DNA of 64,000 bases from Bosea sp. ANAM02 (GTDB lineage Bacteria > Pseudomonadota > Alphaproteobacteria > Rhizobiales > Beijerinckiaceae). Of this stretch, positions 18,333 to 28,290 are shown piece by piece. Under the pieces are notes generated by a model. It was not told the DNA's origin. It saw only the letters and a program-made list of their open reading frames with translations, and searched no databases. The position numbers and the translations under genes are program-made. The stretch lies in the NCBI RefSeq assembly GCF_011764485.1, contig NZ_AP022848.1, forward strand, positions 2,942,001 through 3,006,000, written 5' to 3'. Position 1 is the stretch's first letter; each line of letters begins with the position of its first letter.

Positions 18333-18700
18333 CTGTCACGCCCTTTTTGCTTCGCTTGTCGTGGCCGGCGATCCTGCAGCGGTGCGGTTGCGCCGCGGTC
18401 GTCTTGTTGTCCGTGCCACTGTTCTGGTCTTGCGACGCGCACCCGACCGGCCGGCCGCGCACGCCTTGTTCAGCCCCCGGTTCCCGCCCGCGCCACGCGC
18501 TGCGACGGATATCCGGCGCCGGCAGAAGCCGGCGCAACGATGATCTTCATGCCGTTCCCCTGTTCGGAGCGGGTTGATCCCGCTCTCGGCTTGCCAGCAA
18601 GTCCCGGGCCAGACGCCCCGGATCCTGCCCCATTGTCTTCGTCCCTTCCGGAGCCTCAGGCTCCGTTACATTCGATCGGCCGGCTTCGATCCGGTCCGGT
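18333..18700. other. Gap between aapJ2 and aapQ
   Basis: 368 bp without a supported gene. It holds a hairpin GCGCCGGC-AGAA-GCCGGCGC (18516-18535) and a smaller one around GGAGCCTCAGGCTCC near 18650. Neither has a T-run, so I read them as transcript-stabilising or attenuating structures inside the aap operon rather than full terminators. The short reading frames here have no ribosome-binding site. Confidence 0.5.
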
Positions 18701-19741
18701 TCAGCGGATCGGCGGAGCGTATTGCAGCCCGCCCCGAGTCCACAGCGCATTCTGGCCACGTTCGATCTTCAGAGGCGAGTCCCGACCGAGGTTTCGCTCA
18801 AAAGATTCACCATAATTGCCGACATGACGCAGGATGCGATAGGCCCAATCGCGATCGAGCCCCAGCGCCTCGCCGAAATCCCCCTCGATTCCGAGCAGCC
18901 GGCGCACATCCGGACGCTCCGACGCCCGCATCGCCGCGGCATTGCTCTGGCCGACCCCCATCTCCTCGGCGTTCAGCATGGCGAAGAGCGTCCATTTGAC
19001 CAGATCGAACCATTGGTCGTCGCCATGACGGACGGCAGGGCCGAGCGGCTCCTTCGAGATCGTCTCGGGCAGGATGACGTGCTCCTCCGGCGTCGCAAGC
19101 TTCATCCGCTGGATCGCGAGACCCGAACGGTCATAAGCGAATGCATCGCAACGGCCGCTGGCATAGGCGTCGACGGTCTCCTCGCTGCCCTTGAAGGCGA
19201 CGATCTCGTATTTCAGGCCATGGCCGCGGAAGAAGTCGGCGACGTTGAGTTCCGTGGTGGTGCCCTGCTCGACGCAGACCGAGGCGCCCGCAAGCTCGAG
19301 GGCCGAGTTCAGACCGAGCTTTCGCCGGACCATGAAGCCCTCGCCGCCGTAGAAATTGATGCCGGTGAAGTTGAGGCCGAGCGCCGTGTCGCGCGCCATG
19401 GACCAGGTCGATGTCCGCGACAGCAGATCCACCTCGCCCGTCTGCAGCGCCGTGAAACGGTCCTTCGACAGAAGCGGGACGAAACGTACCTTCTCGGGAT
19501 CGTCGAAGATCGCGGCGGCGACCGCCCGGCAGAGATCGACATCGAATCCGGTCCAGCGCCCTTCCCTGTCGGGAATCGAGAATCCGGCCAGCGAAGGCGC
19601 CACGCCGCAGATCACGGCGCCGCGACGCCTGACCTGCTCCAGCAAGCCGCCCTCCGGAGCAGCCCGTCCGCTTGCCGGCACAATGATCGCGAAGGTGGCG
19701 AGTGCCATCGCGGCGAGGGACAGCATGCTTGCTTTTCCCAT
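18701..19741 (-). CDS. Second AapJ-type amino acid binding protein (tandem paralog)
   Basis: 346-residue periplasmic binding protein of the AapJ family, a diverged copy of the next gene upstream. Signal peptide MGKASMLSLAAMALATFAII...; mature segments SKDRFTALQTGEVDLL, GRCDAFAYDRSG and the C-terminal LWTRGGLQYAPPIR match AapJ line by line. Differences include a more hydrophobic signal peptide and NSTW replaced by TSTW in the ligand region, so a different amino-acid preference is plausible. ATG 19741 is used; the frame is open further upstream but that part would not encode a signal peptide. It lies between aapJ and aapQ. Confidence 0.9.
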   Translation of the reverse strand: MGKASMLSLAAMALATFAIIVPASGRAAPEGGLLEQVRRRGAVICGVAPSLAGFSIPDREGRWTGFDVDLCRAVAAAIFDDPEKVRFVPLLSKDRFTALQTGEVDLLSRTSTWSMARDTALGLNFTGINFYGGEGFMVRRKLGLNSALELAGASVCVEQGTTTELNVADFFRGHGLKYEIVAFKGSEETVDAYASGRCDAFAYDRSGLAIQRMKLATPEEHVILPETISKEPLGPAVRHGDDQWFDLVKWTLFAMLNAEEMGVGQSNAAAMRASERPDVRRLLGIEGDFGEALGLDRDWAYRILRHVGNYGESFERNLGRDSPLKIERGQNALWTRGGLQYAPPIR

Positions 19742-19852
19742 GGCGAACAGGCCCTGGACGACAGCAGCAACGGCACCGTGCGGCAATCGAACACTCAAAT
19801 CCCGTGCGCCGTCGGCGGAACCCGCCTCAAGGCGCAAGCACGAAACGGAATC

Positions 19853-19877
19853 GGGGCGCCGGTTCGACCGGCGCCCC
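19853..19877 (-). terminator. Hairpin between the two aapJ-type genes
   Basis: Perfect 11-bp stem GGGGCGCCGGT / ACCGGCGCCCC with a 3-nt loop, 9 bp downstream of aapJ. There is no run of Ts, so it may be a partial terminator or an mRNA-stabilising structure that keeps aapJ expression above that of the rest. Confidence 0.55.
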
Positions 19878-19886
19878 GCAAGCTTC

Positions 19887-20909
19887 TCAGCGAACCGGAG
19901 GCGCGTATTGCAGACCGCCCTTGGTCCAGAGAGCGTTCTGGCCGCGCGCGATCTTGAGCAGCGAGCCCTGGCCCACGTTGCGCTCGAAGGATTCGCCGTA
20001 ATTGCCGACGAGCTTGACGATGCGGACGACCCAGTCCGGCGTCAGGCCGATCTGCTCGCCGAACTTGCCCTCGGTGCCGAGCAGGCGCTTGATCTCCGGA
20101 TTCTCGGACTTGAGCTGCTGGTCGACATTCGCCTGGGTGACGCCGAGCTCCTCGGCATTCAGCATGGCGAAGCCAACCCATTTCACCAGGTTGAACCATT
20201 GCGAGTCGTTGCTGCGCACGGACGGGCCGAGCGGCTCCTTCGAGATGATTTCCGGCAGAACGATATGCTCGTCCGGATTCGCCAGCTTCAGGCGCTCGGC
20301 ATAGAGGCCCGAGGCGTCCGTGGTGAAGGCGTCGCAGCGGCCGGCATCATAGGCCTTGATCGTCTCGTCCGAGGTCGCGAAGGCGACGACCTCGTATTTC
20401 AGGTTGTTGGAGCGGAAGTAGTCGGCGAGGTTCAGCTCGGTCGTGGTGCCCTGCTGGGTGCAGACCGAGGCGCCGTTGAGCTGAAGCGCCGAATTCACGC
20501 CGAGCTTCTTGCGAACCAGGAAGCCCTGGCCGTCATAGTAGTTCACGCCGGTGAAGAGCAGGCCGAGCGAGGCGTCGCGCGTCATCGTCCAGGTCGAATT
20601 GCGGACGAGCACGTCGATCTCGCCCGACTGGAGCGCCGTGAAGCGGTCCTTCGACGAGAGCGGGATGAACTTCACCTTGTTGGGGTCGTTGAAGATCGCG
20701 GCCGAGATCGCGCGGCAGACGTCGACGTCGAGCCCCTTCCAATTGCCCTGAGCATCCGGCACGCCGAAGCCGGCGAGGCCGGTGTTCGAACCGCAGTTCA
20801 GGATGCCGCGCTGCTTGACTTGCGCCAGCGTGGCCTGGGCCGAAGCCCCGGTCGCGGACAGCGCCATGCCGATTCCCGCCGCAAGAGCGGCTGCAACAAA
20901 CTTTTTCAT
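19887..20909 (-). CDS. aapJ: General L-amino acid-binding protein AapJ
   Basis: 340-residue periplasmic protein that binds L-amino acids for the AapQMP transporter. Signal peptide MKKFVAAALAAGIGMALSATGASAQ, then ATLAQVKQRGILNCGSNTGLAGF, SKDRFTALQSGEIDVLVRNSTW, QQGTTTELNLADYFRSNN and LWTKGGLQYAPPVR, all classical for AapJ; length is normal. GGGAGAG lies 7 nt before the ATG. First gene of the operon, transcribed away from the cystathionine beta-lyase gene. In Rhizobium the operon is nitrogen-regulated; I saw no clear NtrC or sigma54 site here. Confidence 0.95.
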   Translation of the reverse strand: MKKFVAAALAAGIGMALSATGASAQATLAQVKQRGILNCGSNTGLAGFGVPDAQGNWKGLDVDVCRAISAAIFNDPNKVKFIPLSSKDRFTALQSGEIDVLVRNSTWTMTRDASLGLLFTGVNYYDGQGFLVRKKLGVNSALQLNGASVCTQQGTTTELNLADYFRSNNLKYEVVAFATSDETIKAYDAGRCDAFTTDASGLYAERLKLANPDEHIVLPEIISKEPLGPSVRSNDSQWFNLVKWVGFAMLNAEELGVTQANVDQQLKSENPEIKRLLGTEGKFGEQIGLTPDWVVRIVKLVGNYGESFERNVGQGSLLKIARGQNALWTKGGLQYAPPVR

Positions 20910-21175
20910 CGGTACTCTCCCGTTGGACCCCGTTATCCGGCAACTGCCGGAAGATATTGCTGGTCCCGCCGCCGGCGGCATTTTCGCCGCTCGGTTGATC
21001 CCGCTTTCGCGCGGCGTCCCCATATCCTCACGTCGATTGCCAGAGCGTCCCATGAGCGTCAAGCAACCGCCATGCGCATGAGCCGCCCCTTGTTCAATGC
21101 ATACATCACATGCGAGTTTGTGGGGAGTGGTCAAGCCTGACCCTGATTTTTCCCGCTTTCTGGCCGTGCCGTTCC

Positions 21176-22366
21176 ATGAAAAAGCTGACTTCGCCTGAAT
21201 TTGCGCGCCTCGGCGAGCGTACCCGCCTCGTGCTGGCAGGCCGTGACCCCGCCGATAGCTACGGCTTTGTCAATCCGCCTATCGTACGAGGCTCGACCGT
21301 CGTCTATCCGAACACGGAAGACTTCCTGGTGCGCAAGGCGCGCTACACCTACGGCACGGACGGCAACCCGACGCTCGACGCGCTGATGGCCGCCGCCAAC
21401 ACGATCGAGGGCGGCGCCGGCGTCGTCGCGACGCCGTCGGGGCTGATGGCCTGCACGCTCGCCTTCCTGACCCTGCTCTCGGCCGGCGATCACGTTCTGG
21501 TGACGGACAGCGTCTATCGGCCGACGCGGATCTTCTGCGACACCTTCCTGAAGCGGATGGGCGTCGAGACGACCTATTACGACCCGCTGATCGGCGGCGA
21601 CATCGCCACGCTGTTCAAGCCGAACACCAAGGCGATCTGGACCGAGGCGCCGGGCTCGCAGACCTTCGAGATGCAGGACATCCCGGCCATCGTAGCCGCC
21701 GCGCGCCAGCGCGACATCCTGGTCGCGATGGACAATACTTGGGCGACCCCCTTGTTCTTCGATGCCCATGGCTTCGGCGTCGACCTCTCGGTGCAGGCGG
21801 GCACGAAATATTACGCCGCGCATTCGGACGTGCTGATCGGCACCGTCTCGGCCCGCACGCCGGAGCTGTTCAAGAAGCTGCGCGCGGCCTGGAACCAGCT
21901 CGGCCTGATCGTCGCTCCGGAAGATGCCTTCCTGACGCTGCGCGGGATGCGCACGATGGCGATCCGCCTGAAGGAGCAGATGCCGGCCGGCCTCGCCATG
22001 GCCGAATGGCTGCGCGATCGGCCGGAGGTCGCCGATGTTCTGCACCCGGCCCTGCCCGGCGCGCCCGGCCACGAGATCTGGAAGCGCGACTTCACCGGCG
22101 CGTCCTCGCTCTTCACCTTCGAACTGAAGCCGGTTTCGATGACGGCCGTCGGCGCGATGCTGGACGGACTGACGCTGTTCGGCATCGGCGCCTCGTGGGG
22201 CGGCTACGAGAGCCTTGTCCTGCCCTTCGACTGCAGGGACTACCGCACCGCGACGACGCCGGGCTTCAAGGGGCCGACGATCCGCATCCATATCGGCCTT
22301 GAGGATATCGAGGACATCAAGGCCGATCTCGACGCCGGCTTCGCGAGGCTGCGCGCGGCGGGGTGA
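21176..22366 (+). CDS. metC: Cystathionine beta-lyase
   Basis: 396-residue PLP enzyme that cleaves cystathionine to homocysteine, pyruvate and ammonia in methionine synthesis. It belongs to the Cys/Met-metabolism PLP family: YTYGTDGNPTLDALMAA near the start, MDNTWATPLFF, and the PLP lysine in SVQAGTKYYAAHSD. The GIGASWGGYESL segment near the C terminus is typical of MetC rather than of gamma-synthases. ATG 21176 is chosen; the frame extends upstream without a ribosome-binding site. Divergent from aapJ, with 266 bp in between holding the promoters of both. Confidence 0.92.
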   Translation: MKKLTSPEFARLGERTRLVLAGRDPADSYGFVNPPIVRGSTVVYPNTEDFLVRKARYTYGTDGNPTLDALMAAANTIEGGAGVVATPSGLMACTLAFLTLLSAGDHVLVTDSVYRPTRIFCDTFLKRMGVETTYYDPLIGGDIATLFKPNTKAIWTEAPGSQTFEMQDIPAIVAAARQRDILVAMDNTWATPLFFDAHGFGVDLSVQAGTKYYAAHSDVLIGTVSARTPELFKKLRAAWNQLGLIVAPEDAFLTLRGMRTMAIRLKEQMPAGLAMAEWLRDRPEVADVLHPALPGAPGHEIWKRDFTGASSLFTFELKPVSMTAVGAMLDGLTLFGIGASWGGYESLVLPFDCRDYRTATTPGFKGPTIRIHIGLEDIEDIKADLDAGFARLRAAG

Positions 22367-22390
22367 ACGGCCTCAGGCGGCGCGGTTCAT

Positions 22391-22521
22391 TGTCATTCCG
22401 GGGCTTCGCGTAGCGAAGAACCCGGAAACCACGACCGGGCGCGAAGTTCACAACCGAACACCTATATCTCCCCCGGTCGTGGCTTCCGGGTTCGCGCCTG
22501 CGGCGCGCTCCGGAATGACAA
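22391..22521. repeat. Family B intergenic palindromic repeat
   Basis: Between the convergent metC and ppx genes. Starts TGTCATTCCGGGGCTTCGCG and ends CGCTCCGGAATGACA; inner arms CCCGGAAACCACGACCGGG and CCCGGTCGTGGCTTCCGGG. Nearly the same as 9541-9670 in the outer 50 bp on both sides, with an unrelated central loop. Confidence 0.8.
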
Positions 22522-22554
22522 AGGGCGTGTTTCGACGCCGTCGCGCCGTGCGCC

Positions 22555-24129
22555 TCAGATCTTGCCGATCTCGAAGTCCCGCCCCAACAGCTTCGCGAGC
22601 TGCTTGAGCCGGCCCTCGACACGGTCGCTCGCCAGCGCCGACAGGTCGTCGGGAAAGCGCAGCAGCAGGCGGTTGTCGACACAGGCAGCCGGAATGCGCG
22701 GCAGGATGCCGGCCATGCCGGCCGATAGCAGATAGGCGACACGGAAGATCGCCGCGATCAATTGCGCGCGCGCCAGGACCGCCGGGGACAGCAGCGTCTT
22801 CAGCCCGGCCGCGGCCGGCGAACTGGCCTTCATCCCGGCATAGCGGTGAAAGATCGTCAGGGCCAGGAAGGCGCGGCCGACATGGTCGATACCGGTGAAA
22901 TAAGCATGGGCGATGACGTTCATGCTCTGCTCGCCGCGATAATCGGGATGGGCGCGCCAGCCGATGTCGGAGAGCAGGCAGACGGTCTCGATCATCCGGC
23001 TGGACGGCTCGTCCTGCGGCAGGCCGGCCGTCTCCAGGATGCCGCGGGTCCAGCCTATCAGCTCGGCCGCGTGGCGCGGGTCCCGAGCGCGCAACAGATT
23101 GTAGTCGCGCGCGGCCTGCATCAGCGGGTCGGCGCTCTGCTCCTCCGGCGAGAGCTGCTCGTGCAGCAGCCCTTCGCGCACGCCCTGCGCCGAGATGATG
23201 ATCTCGCGCGGCTTGCCGCGCTTGATCAATTCGTCGAGCACCAGCGCGCCATAGGCCAGGAGCGGGCGGCGGGCCGAAGACACCGAATCGATCGCGTCGA
23301 GCACCGAGACGTCGGCCCGCTCGACCAGCTTGACGAAATCGGCGACGTCGCGCGTCGGCACGGAATAGCCATGCATCACGTTCAGCGGATAGGCCGCGCG
23401 ATGCTGGTGGAGCGTGGCGAGCGCGCGCCAGGTGCCGCCGACCGCATAGAAATCGCGCCCCTTCATCGCGGCAAGCTGCGGCAGCTTGTCGAGCTCGTCC
23501 TTGACGATCTTCTCGGCCGCCTTGAGCGAGCCCTTCGAGCGATCGAGCAGAGCGAGGCCGCCGAGGGGGACGCTGGCGCCCTGCCCCACTGCGCCGTCCT
23601 TGACCGAGATCAGCTCCAGGCTGCCGCCGCCGAGGTCGCCGACCACGCCGTCGGGGTTGTCGAAGCCCGAGATCACGCCGAGGCCCGAGAGCACGGCCTC
23701 GCGCCCGCCCGAGATCAGTTCGATCGGCTGGCCGATCGCCTCCTCGGCGCGGGCGATGAATTCGGGCCCATTGCTGGCATAGCGTGCCGCGGCGGTGGCG
23801 ATGACGCGGACCTCGCCGACATGCATCGCCTCGCAGAGGATGCGGAAGCGCACCAGCGCGTTGATCGCCTTGGCGATGGCATCGTCGGCGAGCCGGCCGG
23901 TCGACGCGACCTGCCGGCCGAGACCCGCCATCTCCTTCTCGTTGAAGACCTGCGAAGGCGCGCGCGCCAGCATCTCGTAGACGACGAGGCGGACCGAGTT
24001 CGAGCCGATATCGACGATGGCGATGGTATGGGACAGCGCGAGCCGCCCCGGCGCATGCCGGAGCTCAGGCCTTACGTCCCCCTCGGCGCGAGAGGGAGCG
24101 GGGACTCGAATTGGAGAGCGATTTTCCAC
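22555..24129 (-). CDS. ppx: Exopolyphosphatase (Ppx/GppA family)
   Basis: 524-residue cytoplasmic enzyme that removes terminal phosphate from polyphosphate (or pppGpp). ASKHA-fold motifs: [17 protein letters not shown] at the N terminus, [26 protein letters not shown] and, in the C-terminal HD-like part, [16 protein letters not shown]. The only start codon compatible with a full domain is GTG 24129, which lies inside ppk and makes a 65-bp overlap; a non-ATG start nearer [11 protein letters not shown] is possible. ppk and ppx as a pair balance polyphosphate making and breaking. Confidence 0.9.
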   Translation of the reverse strand: MENRSPIRVPAPSRAEGDVRPELRHAPGRLALSHTIAIVDIGSNSVRLVVYEMLARAPSQVFNEKEMAGLGRQVASTGRLADDAIAKAINALVRFRILCEAMHVGEVRVIATAAARYASNGPEFIARAEEAIGQPIELISGGREAVLSGLGVISGFDNPDGVVGDLGGGSLELISVKDGAVGQGASVPLGGLALLDRSKGSLKAAEKIVKDELDKLPQLAAMKGRDFYAVGGTWRALATLHQHRAAYPLNVMHGYSVPTRDVADFVKLVERADVSVLDAIDSVSSARRPLLAYGALVLDELIKRGKPREIIISAQGVREGLLHEQLSPEEQSADPLMQAARDYNLLRARDPRHAAELIGWTRGILETAGLPQDEPSSRMIETVCLLSDIGWRAHPDYRGEQSMNVIAHAYFTGIDHVGRAFLALTIFHRYAGMKASSPAAAGLKTLLSPAVLARAQLIAAIFRVAYLLSAGMAGILPRIPAACVDNRLLLRFPDDLSALASDRVEGRLKQLAKLLGRDFEIGKI

Positions 24130-26296
24130 GTCCGGACAGACTCGGGTTCGTCATGAAGTACTTATGCGCATTGAACGGCTCTTCGTTCGGCGCGGGGACA
24201 ATGCGGCGCGAGCCGCCATCGGGCAATATCGTCCAGCTCTGCTCGTTGTCGAGCAGGTTGGCCAACATGATCTGATCCAGCAACTGCTGATGCACGGTCG
24301 GGTTCAGGATCGGGGTCAACGCCTCGACGCGGCGGTCGAGATTGCGCGGCATCAGGTCAGCCGAGGAAATGTAGATCTTGGCCTTGGGGCCGGGCATGCC
24401 GTGGCCGGCGCCGAAGGCGTAGATGCGGGTATGCTCGAGGAAGCGGCCGATGATCGACTTGACGCGGATGTTCTCCGAGAGACCCGGTACGCCCGGACGC
24501 AGGCAGCAGATGCCGCGCACGACGAAATCGATCTCGACGCCGGCCTGGCTGGCGTCATAGAGCGCATCGATGATCTCGGGGTCGACGAGCGAGTTGCACT
24601 TGCCCCAGATCGCGCCCTTGCGACCGGCCTTCACATGGGCGACCTCCTCGGCGATGTCGGCAAGCAGGCGCTGCTTCAGGCTGGTCGGCGAGACCGCCAT
24701 GCGCTCCAGCCCGGCCGGCTCGGCATAGCCCGTGATGAAGTTGAAGATGCGCGCGACATCCTGCGCGATCACCGGATCGGCCGTGAAGAAGGAGACGTCG
24801 GTATAGATGCGCGCCGTGATCGGGTGGTAGTTGCCGGTCGCGATATGGCAGTAGCTGACGAGCTGGCCGGCCTCGCGGCGCACGACCAATGACAGCTTGG
24901 CATGGGTCTTGAGCTCGATGAAGCCGTAGACGACCTGGACTCCGGCGCGCTCCATCTCCTTGGCCCAGCGGATATTCGCCTCTTCGTCGAAGCGGGCCTT
25001 GAGTTCGACCAGCGCGGTGACCGACTTGCCGGCCTCGGCCGCCTCGGTCAACGCCTTGACGATCGGCGAATTGGCCGAGGTGCGGTAGAGCGTCTGCTTG
25101 ATCGCGACGACATTGGGGTCGCGTGCCGCCTGCTGCAGGAACTGAACGACGACGTCGAAGCTCTCATAGGGGTGATGGACGAGCAGGTCCTTCTGGCGGA
25201 TTGCGGCGAAGCAGTCGCCGCCATGCTCGCGGATGCGCTCGGGGAAGCGGGCGTTGTAGGGCTTGAACTTGAGGTCCGGCCGGTCGGTCCCGACGAGCTG
25301 CGAGAGCTCGTTCAGGCCGATCATGCCGTTGACCTCGACGACCTCGTCGCTGTCCACCTTAAGCTCGCGCACGATCATCCGGCGCAGATGGTCGGGCATG
25401 CCGGTCGAAAGTTCGAGCCGGATGACGACGCCGAGCCGGCGCTGCTTGAGCATGGTCTCGAAGACGCGGACGAGATCCTCCGCCTCCTCCTCGATATCGA
25501 GATCGGAGTCGCGGATGATGCGGAATGAACCGGCACCTTTCACCTCGTATCCGGGGAAGAGCTTGCTGATGAACAGCGAGACCGCGTCGTCGAGCGCGAT
25601 GAAGCGATGCAGCCCTTCGCGCGCCAGATCCGGCAATTCGACGAAGCGGTCGATCTTGGTGGGCACGCGGATCAGCGCGTCGAGCTGGCGCCCGTCGCTC
25701 TTGCGCTCCAACGCCAGCGCGATGGTGAAGCCGAGATTCGGGATGAAGGGGAAAGGATGGGCCGGGTCGATCGCCAGCGGCGTCAGCACCGGAAAGATGT
25801 AGTTGAGGAAGTAGTCCTCAAGCCAGATCCGATCCTGCGGGCCGATATCGGCCGGCTGCAGCAAGTGGATGCGGTTCTCGTGCAACTCGTGGCGAAGTTC
25901 CGCCCAGCGCGCCTGCTGGTCGGCGGTCAGCGCCGCGACCGCCTCGCCGATGGCGACGAGCTGGCCGGCCGGCGTCAGGCCGTCCTGGCTGCGCGTGACG
26001 ACGCCGGCCTTGAGCTGCTCACGCAGGCCGGAGACGCGGACCATGAAGAACTCGTCGAGATTGTTGGCGGAGATCGAGAGGAAGCGGAGCTGCTCCAGCA
26101 GCGGGTGGCTGCGATTCGAGGCTTCCTCCATGACGCGCCGGTTGAACTGGAGCCAGGAGAGCTCGCGGTTCATGAAGCGCTCCGGCTGCTGGCGCAGGGG
26201 CGCCGCATCGGCCTCGCTGGACAGCTTCTCCGGCTCGTCGATCACGGTGTCGAGGGTCATGCGCTTGGCTCGCGTCCTGGTCGTCTTTCCGCTCAT
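24065..26296 (-). CDS. ppk: Polyphosphate kinase 1
   Basis: 743-residue enzyme that reversibly transfers the gamma-phosphate of ATP to polyphosphate. The four-domain PPK1 layout is visible: [19 protein letters not shown] and [15 protein letters not shown] in the N domain, [17 protein letters not shown] in the middle, the phospho-acceptor histidine in [16 protein letters not shown], and the second conserved region [17 protein letters not shown]. Length is normal (about 30 residues of variable N-terminal tail). Followed by ppx with a 65-bp overlap; hdaA lies upstream 86 bp away. Confidence 0.96.
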   Translation of the reverse strand: MSGKTTRTRAKRMTLDTVIDEPEKLSSEADAAPLRQQPERFMNRELSWLQFNRRVMEEASNRSHPLLEQLRFLSISANNLDEFFMVRVSGLREQLKAGVVTRSQDGLTPAGQLVAIGEAVAALTADQQARWAELRHELHENRIHLLQPADIGPQDRIWLEDYFLNYIFPVLTPLAIDPAHPFPFIPNLGFTIALALERKSDGRQLDALIRVPTKIDRFVELPDLAREGLHRFIALDDAVSLFISKLFPGYEVKGAGSFRIIRDSDLDIEEEAEDLVRVFETMLKQRRLGVVIRLELSTGMPDHLRRMIVRELKVDSDEVVEVNGMIGLNELSQLVGTDRPDLKFKPYNARFPERIREHGGDCFAAIRQKDLLVHHPYESFDVVVQFLQQAARDPNVVAIKQTLYRTSANSPIVKALTEAAEAGKSVTALVELKARFDEEANIRWAKEMERAGVQVVYGFIELKTHAKLSLVVRREAGQLVSYCHIATGNYHPITARIYTDVSFFTADPVIAQDVARIFNFITGYAEPAGLERMAVSPTSLKQRLLADIAEEVAHVKAGRKGAIWGKCNSLVDPEIIDALYDASQAGVEIDFVVRGICCLRPGVPGLSENIRVKSIIGRFLEHTRIYAFGAGHGMPGPKAKIYISSADLMPRNLDRRVEALTPILNPTVHQQLLDQIMLANLLDNEQSWTILPDGGSRRIVPAPNEEPFNAHKYFMTNPSLSGRGKSLSNSSPRSLSRRGGRKA

Positions 26297-26381
26297 GCTG
26301 CCGTTGAAGCCATTCTAGTGCGACGGTTCGATGACAAGCGACATGATTTGAAGCATGAGGCTTGCGCAGAGACGGCCGGGC

Positions 26382-27080
26382 TCAACCCGCCTCGCCCGGA
26401 AACAGTTCCGCCAGCGCCTCCTGCACCAGCGGCCGCGTCACCCGCCGGCCGCGTTCCAGCGCGAGCCGGTCGAGCCGATCGACAACCTGACGCGCGGCGG
26501 CAAAGGAGCGCTCCATCCGCATGGCGAGTGCGTCGATCACGGCAATGTCGACCACGAGCTGGCGGTCGATGAAGAGCTTGACCAATAGCGCCCGCAGCAG
26601 GCCGTCATCCGGCGGCTCGATCGTGGCGGCCGGCGCCAGCCGGAGACGCGAGAGCAGGTCCGGCACGCTCAGGCCCCAGAGATCGGGCGCGCTGCGCGCC
26701 GTCAGCAGCAGGAAGCCGCCCCGCGCCTTGATCGCGTTCATCAGGTGGAACAGCGCGCGCTCGTCGAGGGCGCCGGCATCGCAATCCTCGATCACCAATG
26801 CGCCGCCGGAAACGAGATGCGGCACCTGTGCCTCGCTCAATTCCTTCGCGGGGATCGTCCAGGCATGGGCGGCACGCGCCCAGATCGCCGCGAGATGGGT
26901 CTTGCCGGCGCCTTCCGGCCCGGTCAGGCGCAGCCAAGCCTCCGGCCAGGCCGGCCAGCGCTCGATCAGGCCATAGGCCGCCTCGTTGGAGGCGCCGACC
27001 AGGAAATCCTCGACGCCATGGCGGCTGTCGACCGGCAGGTCGAAGGCAAGCTGGCGCGGGCGCGGTGGAATGTCGGACAT
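26382..27080 (-). CDS. hdaA: DnaA-related regulator of replication initiation (HdaA)
   Basis: 232-residue AAA+ protein homologous to DnaA domain III but without the DNA-binding domain. Starts MSDIPPRPRQLAFDLPVDSRHG, with the clamp-binding QLAFDL-type motif near the N terminus (residues 10-15), Walker A GPEGAGKTHLA, Walker B-like ALVIEDCD and sensor LLLTARSAP. In Caulobacter HdaA works with the DNA polymerase sliding clamp to inactivate DnaA-ATP. ATG 27080 is used rather than the longer frame. It starts 7 bp after the AI-2E-type permease gene ends, so they are co-transcribed. Confidence 0.9.
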   Translation of the reverse strand: MSDIPPRPRQLAFDLPVDSRHGVEDFLVGASNEAAYGLIERWPAWPEAWLRLTGPEGAGKTHLAAIWARAAHAWTIPAKELSEAQVPHLVSGGALVIEDCDAGALDERALFHLMNAIKARGGFLLLTARSAPDLWGLSVPDLLSRLRLAPAATIEPPDDGLLRALLVKLFIDRQLVVDIAVIDALAMRMERSFAAARQVVDRLDRLALERGRRVTRPLVQEALAELFPGEAG

Positions 27081-27087
27081 GAGGAAC

Positions 27088-28197
27088 TCAGGCGTCGGCG
27101 TCGATACGCGCCTTCGCCGCCGCCGCGCGGGTGGCATCGCCGCCGTGATAGAGGTTGCTGGCGAGGTATTGCCGCAAGGCGAAGCGGCAGAGCACGCCGA
27201 TGACGGCCGCGAGCGGCACGGCCAGCAGCAGGCCGACGAAGCCGAACAGCGAGCCGAAGGCGAGCAGCGCGAACATCAGCCAGACCGGGTGCACGCCAAT
27301 GGAATCGCCGACGAACTTGGGCTGGAAGATGTTTCCCTCCAGGAACTGCCCGGCGAGGAAGACCCCGAGCGTCGCCAGCGGCCAGGTCCAGTCCGGCCAG
27401 AACTGCACCGTGGCGACACCGACCGAGAGCACCAGACCGGTGAGCGAGCCGACATAGGGGATGAAGGAGAGGAAGCCCGAAATGATGCCGATCAGCGCGC
27501 CGAAATTGACGCCGATCACGCTCAGGCCGATGGCGTAGAAGCCGCCGAGCAGCACGCAGACCAGCGCCTGCCCGCGCAGGAAGCCCGCGATCGCCATGTC
27601 CATCTCGTGCAGCAGGCCGCGGATCGTGTCGCGATGATCGAGCGGCAGCCAGCTGTCGACGGTCGCGACCATGCGGTCCCAGTCAACCAGCAGGTAGAAG
27701 GCGATGACCGGCGTCAGCACCAGGAGCGAGAATACGCCGACGATGGCGGTTCCGCCGCTCCAGAGCGATTGCAGCAGGCCGCCGATCCATTTCATGCCGT
27801 CGCCGACGAGGTTGCCGAGCGAATTCTGCGCCTCCTTGGTCAGCTCCGTTCCGCCGAAACGCTCGAGCCAGGGCGCCCCCTTCTCCAGCACCAGCGCCTG
27901 CAGCTTGGCGGCATCGCCCGGCAAGCGGGCGACGAGGCCGGCAAGCTGCTGGCCGAGCAAAGGCGCGAGCAGCACCAGCCCCAGCACGAAGATGAGCAGG
28001 AACACGACGAGGATGACGATCGTCGCCGCCAGCCGGTTCATGCCCATGCGCTCCAGCCGGTCGGCCAGCGGATCGAGCAGGTAGGCCAGGGCCAGCGCCG
28101 CGATGAAGGGCAGCAGCACGTCGCGCAGCACGACGAGAAACAGGACGAATATCAGAAGGGACCCGACCCAGAAGCCGATCTGGCGCTGCAACGTCAT
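27088..28197 (-). CDS. AI-2E family transporter (PerM/YdiK type)
   Basis: 369-residue inner-membrane protein with about 7-8 helices. The N-terminal pair (GFWVGSLLIFVLFLVVLRDVLLPFIAALALAYLLDP) and the C-terminal part with GLVLSVGVATVQFWPDW, IFQPKFVGDSIGVHPVWLMFAL and GLLLAVPLAAVIGVLCRFAL are typical. The family name comes from TqsA, but most members export unknown compounds or work as Na+/H+ antiporters. It is conserved upstream of hda in many Hyphomicrobiales, as here. A C-terminal Ala/Arg-rich tail (ATRAAAAKARIDADA) is dispensable-looking. Confidence 0.9.
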   Translation of the reverse strand: MTLQRQIGFWVGSLLIFVLFLVVLRDVLLPFIAALALAYLLDPLADRLERMGMNRLAATIVILVVFLLIFVLGLVLLAPLLGQQLAGLVARLPGDAAKLQALVLEKGAPWLERFGGTELTKEAQNSLGNLVGDGMKWIGGLLQSLWSGGTAIVGVFSLLVLTPVIAFYLLVDWDRMVATVDSWLPLDHRDTIRGLLHEMDMAIAGFLRGQALVCVLLGGFYAIGLSVIGVNFGALIGIISGFLSFIPYVGSLTGLVLSVGVATVQFWPDWTWPLATLGVFLAGQFLEGNIFQPKFVGDSIGVHPVWLMFALLAFGSLFGFVGLLLAVPLAAVIGVLCRFALRQYLASNLYHGGDATRAAAAKARIDADA

Positions 28198-28290
28198 CGA
28201 TCAGCCTCTCTCGCGTATCACGGCCAGCGGGATATGTCAGATGTGCATCGTAGCCCGCAGTTCCAAGCCGTTCGGCCGGATCAAGCCCCG

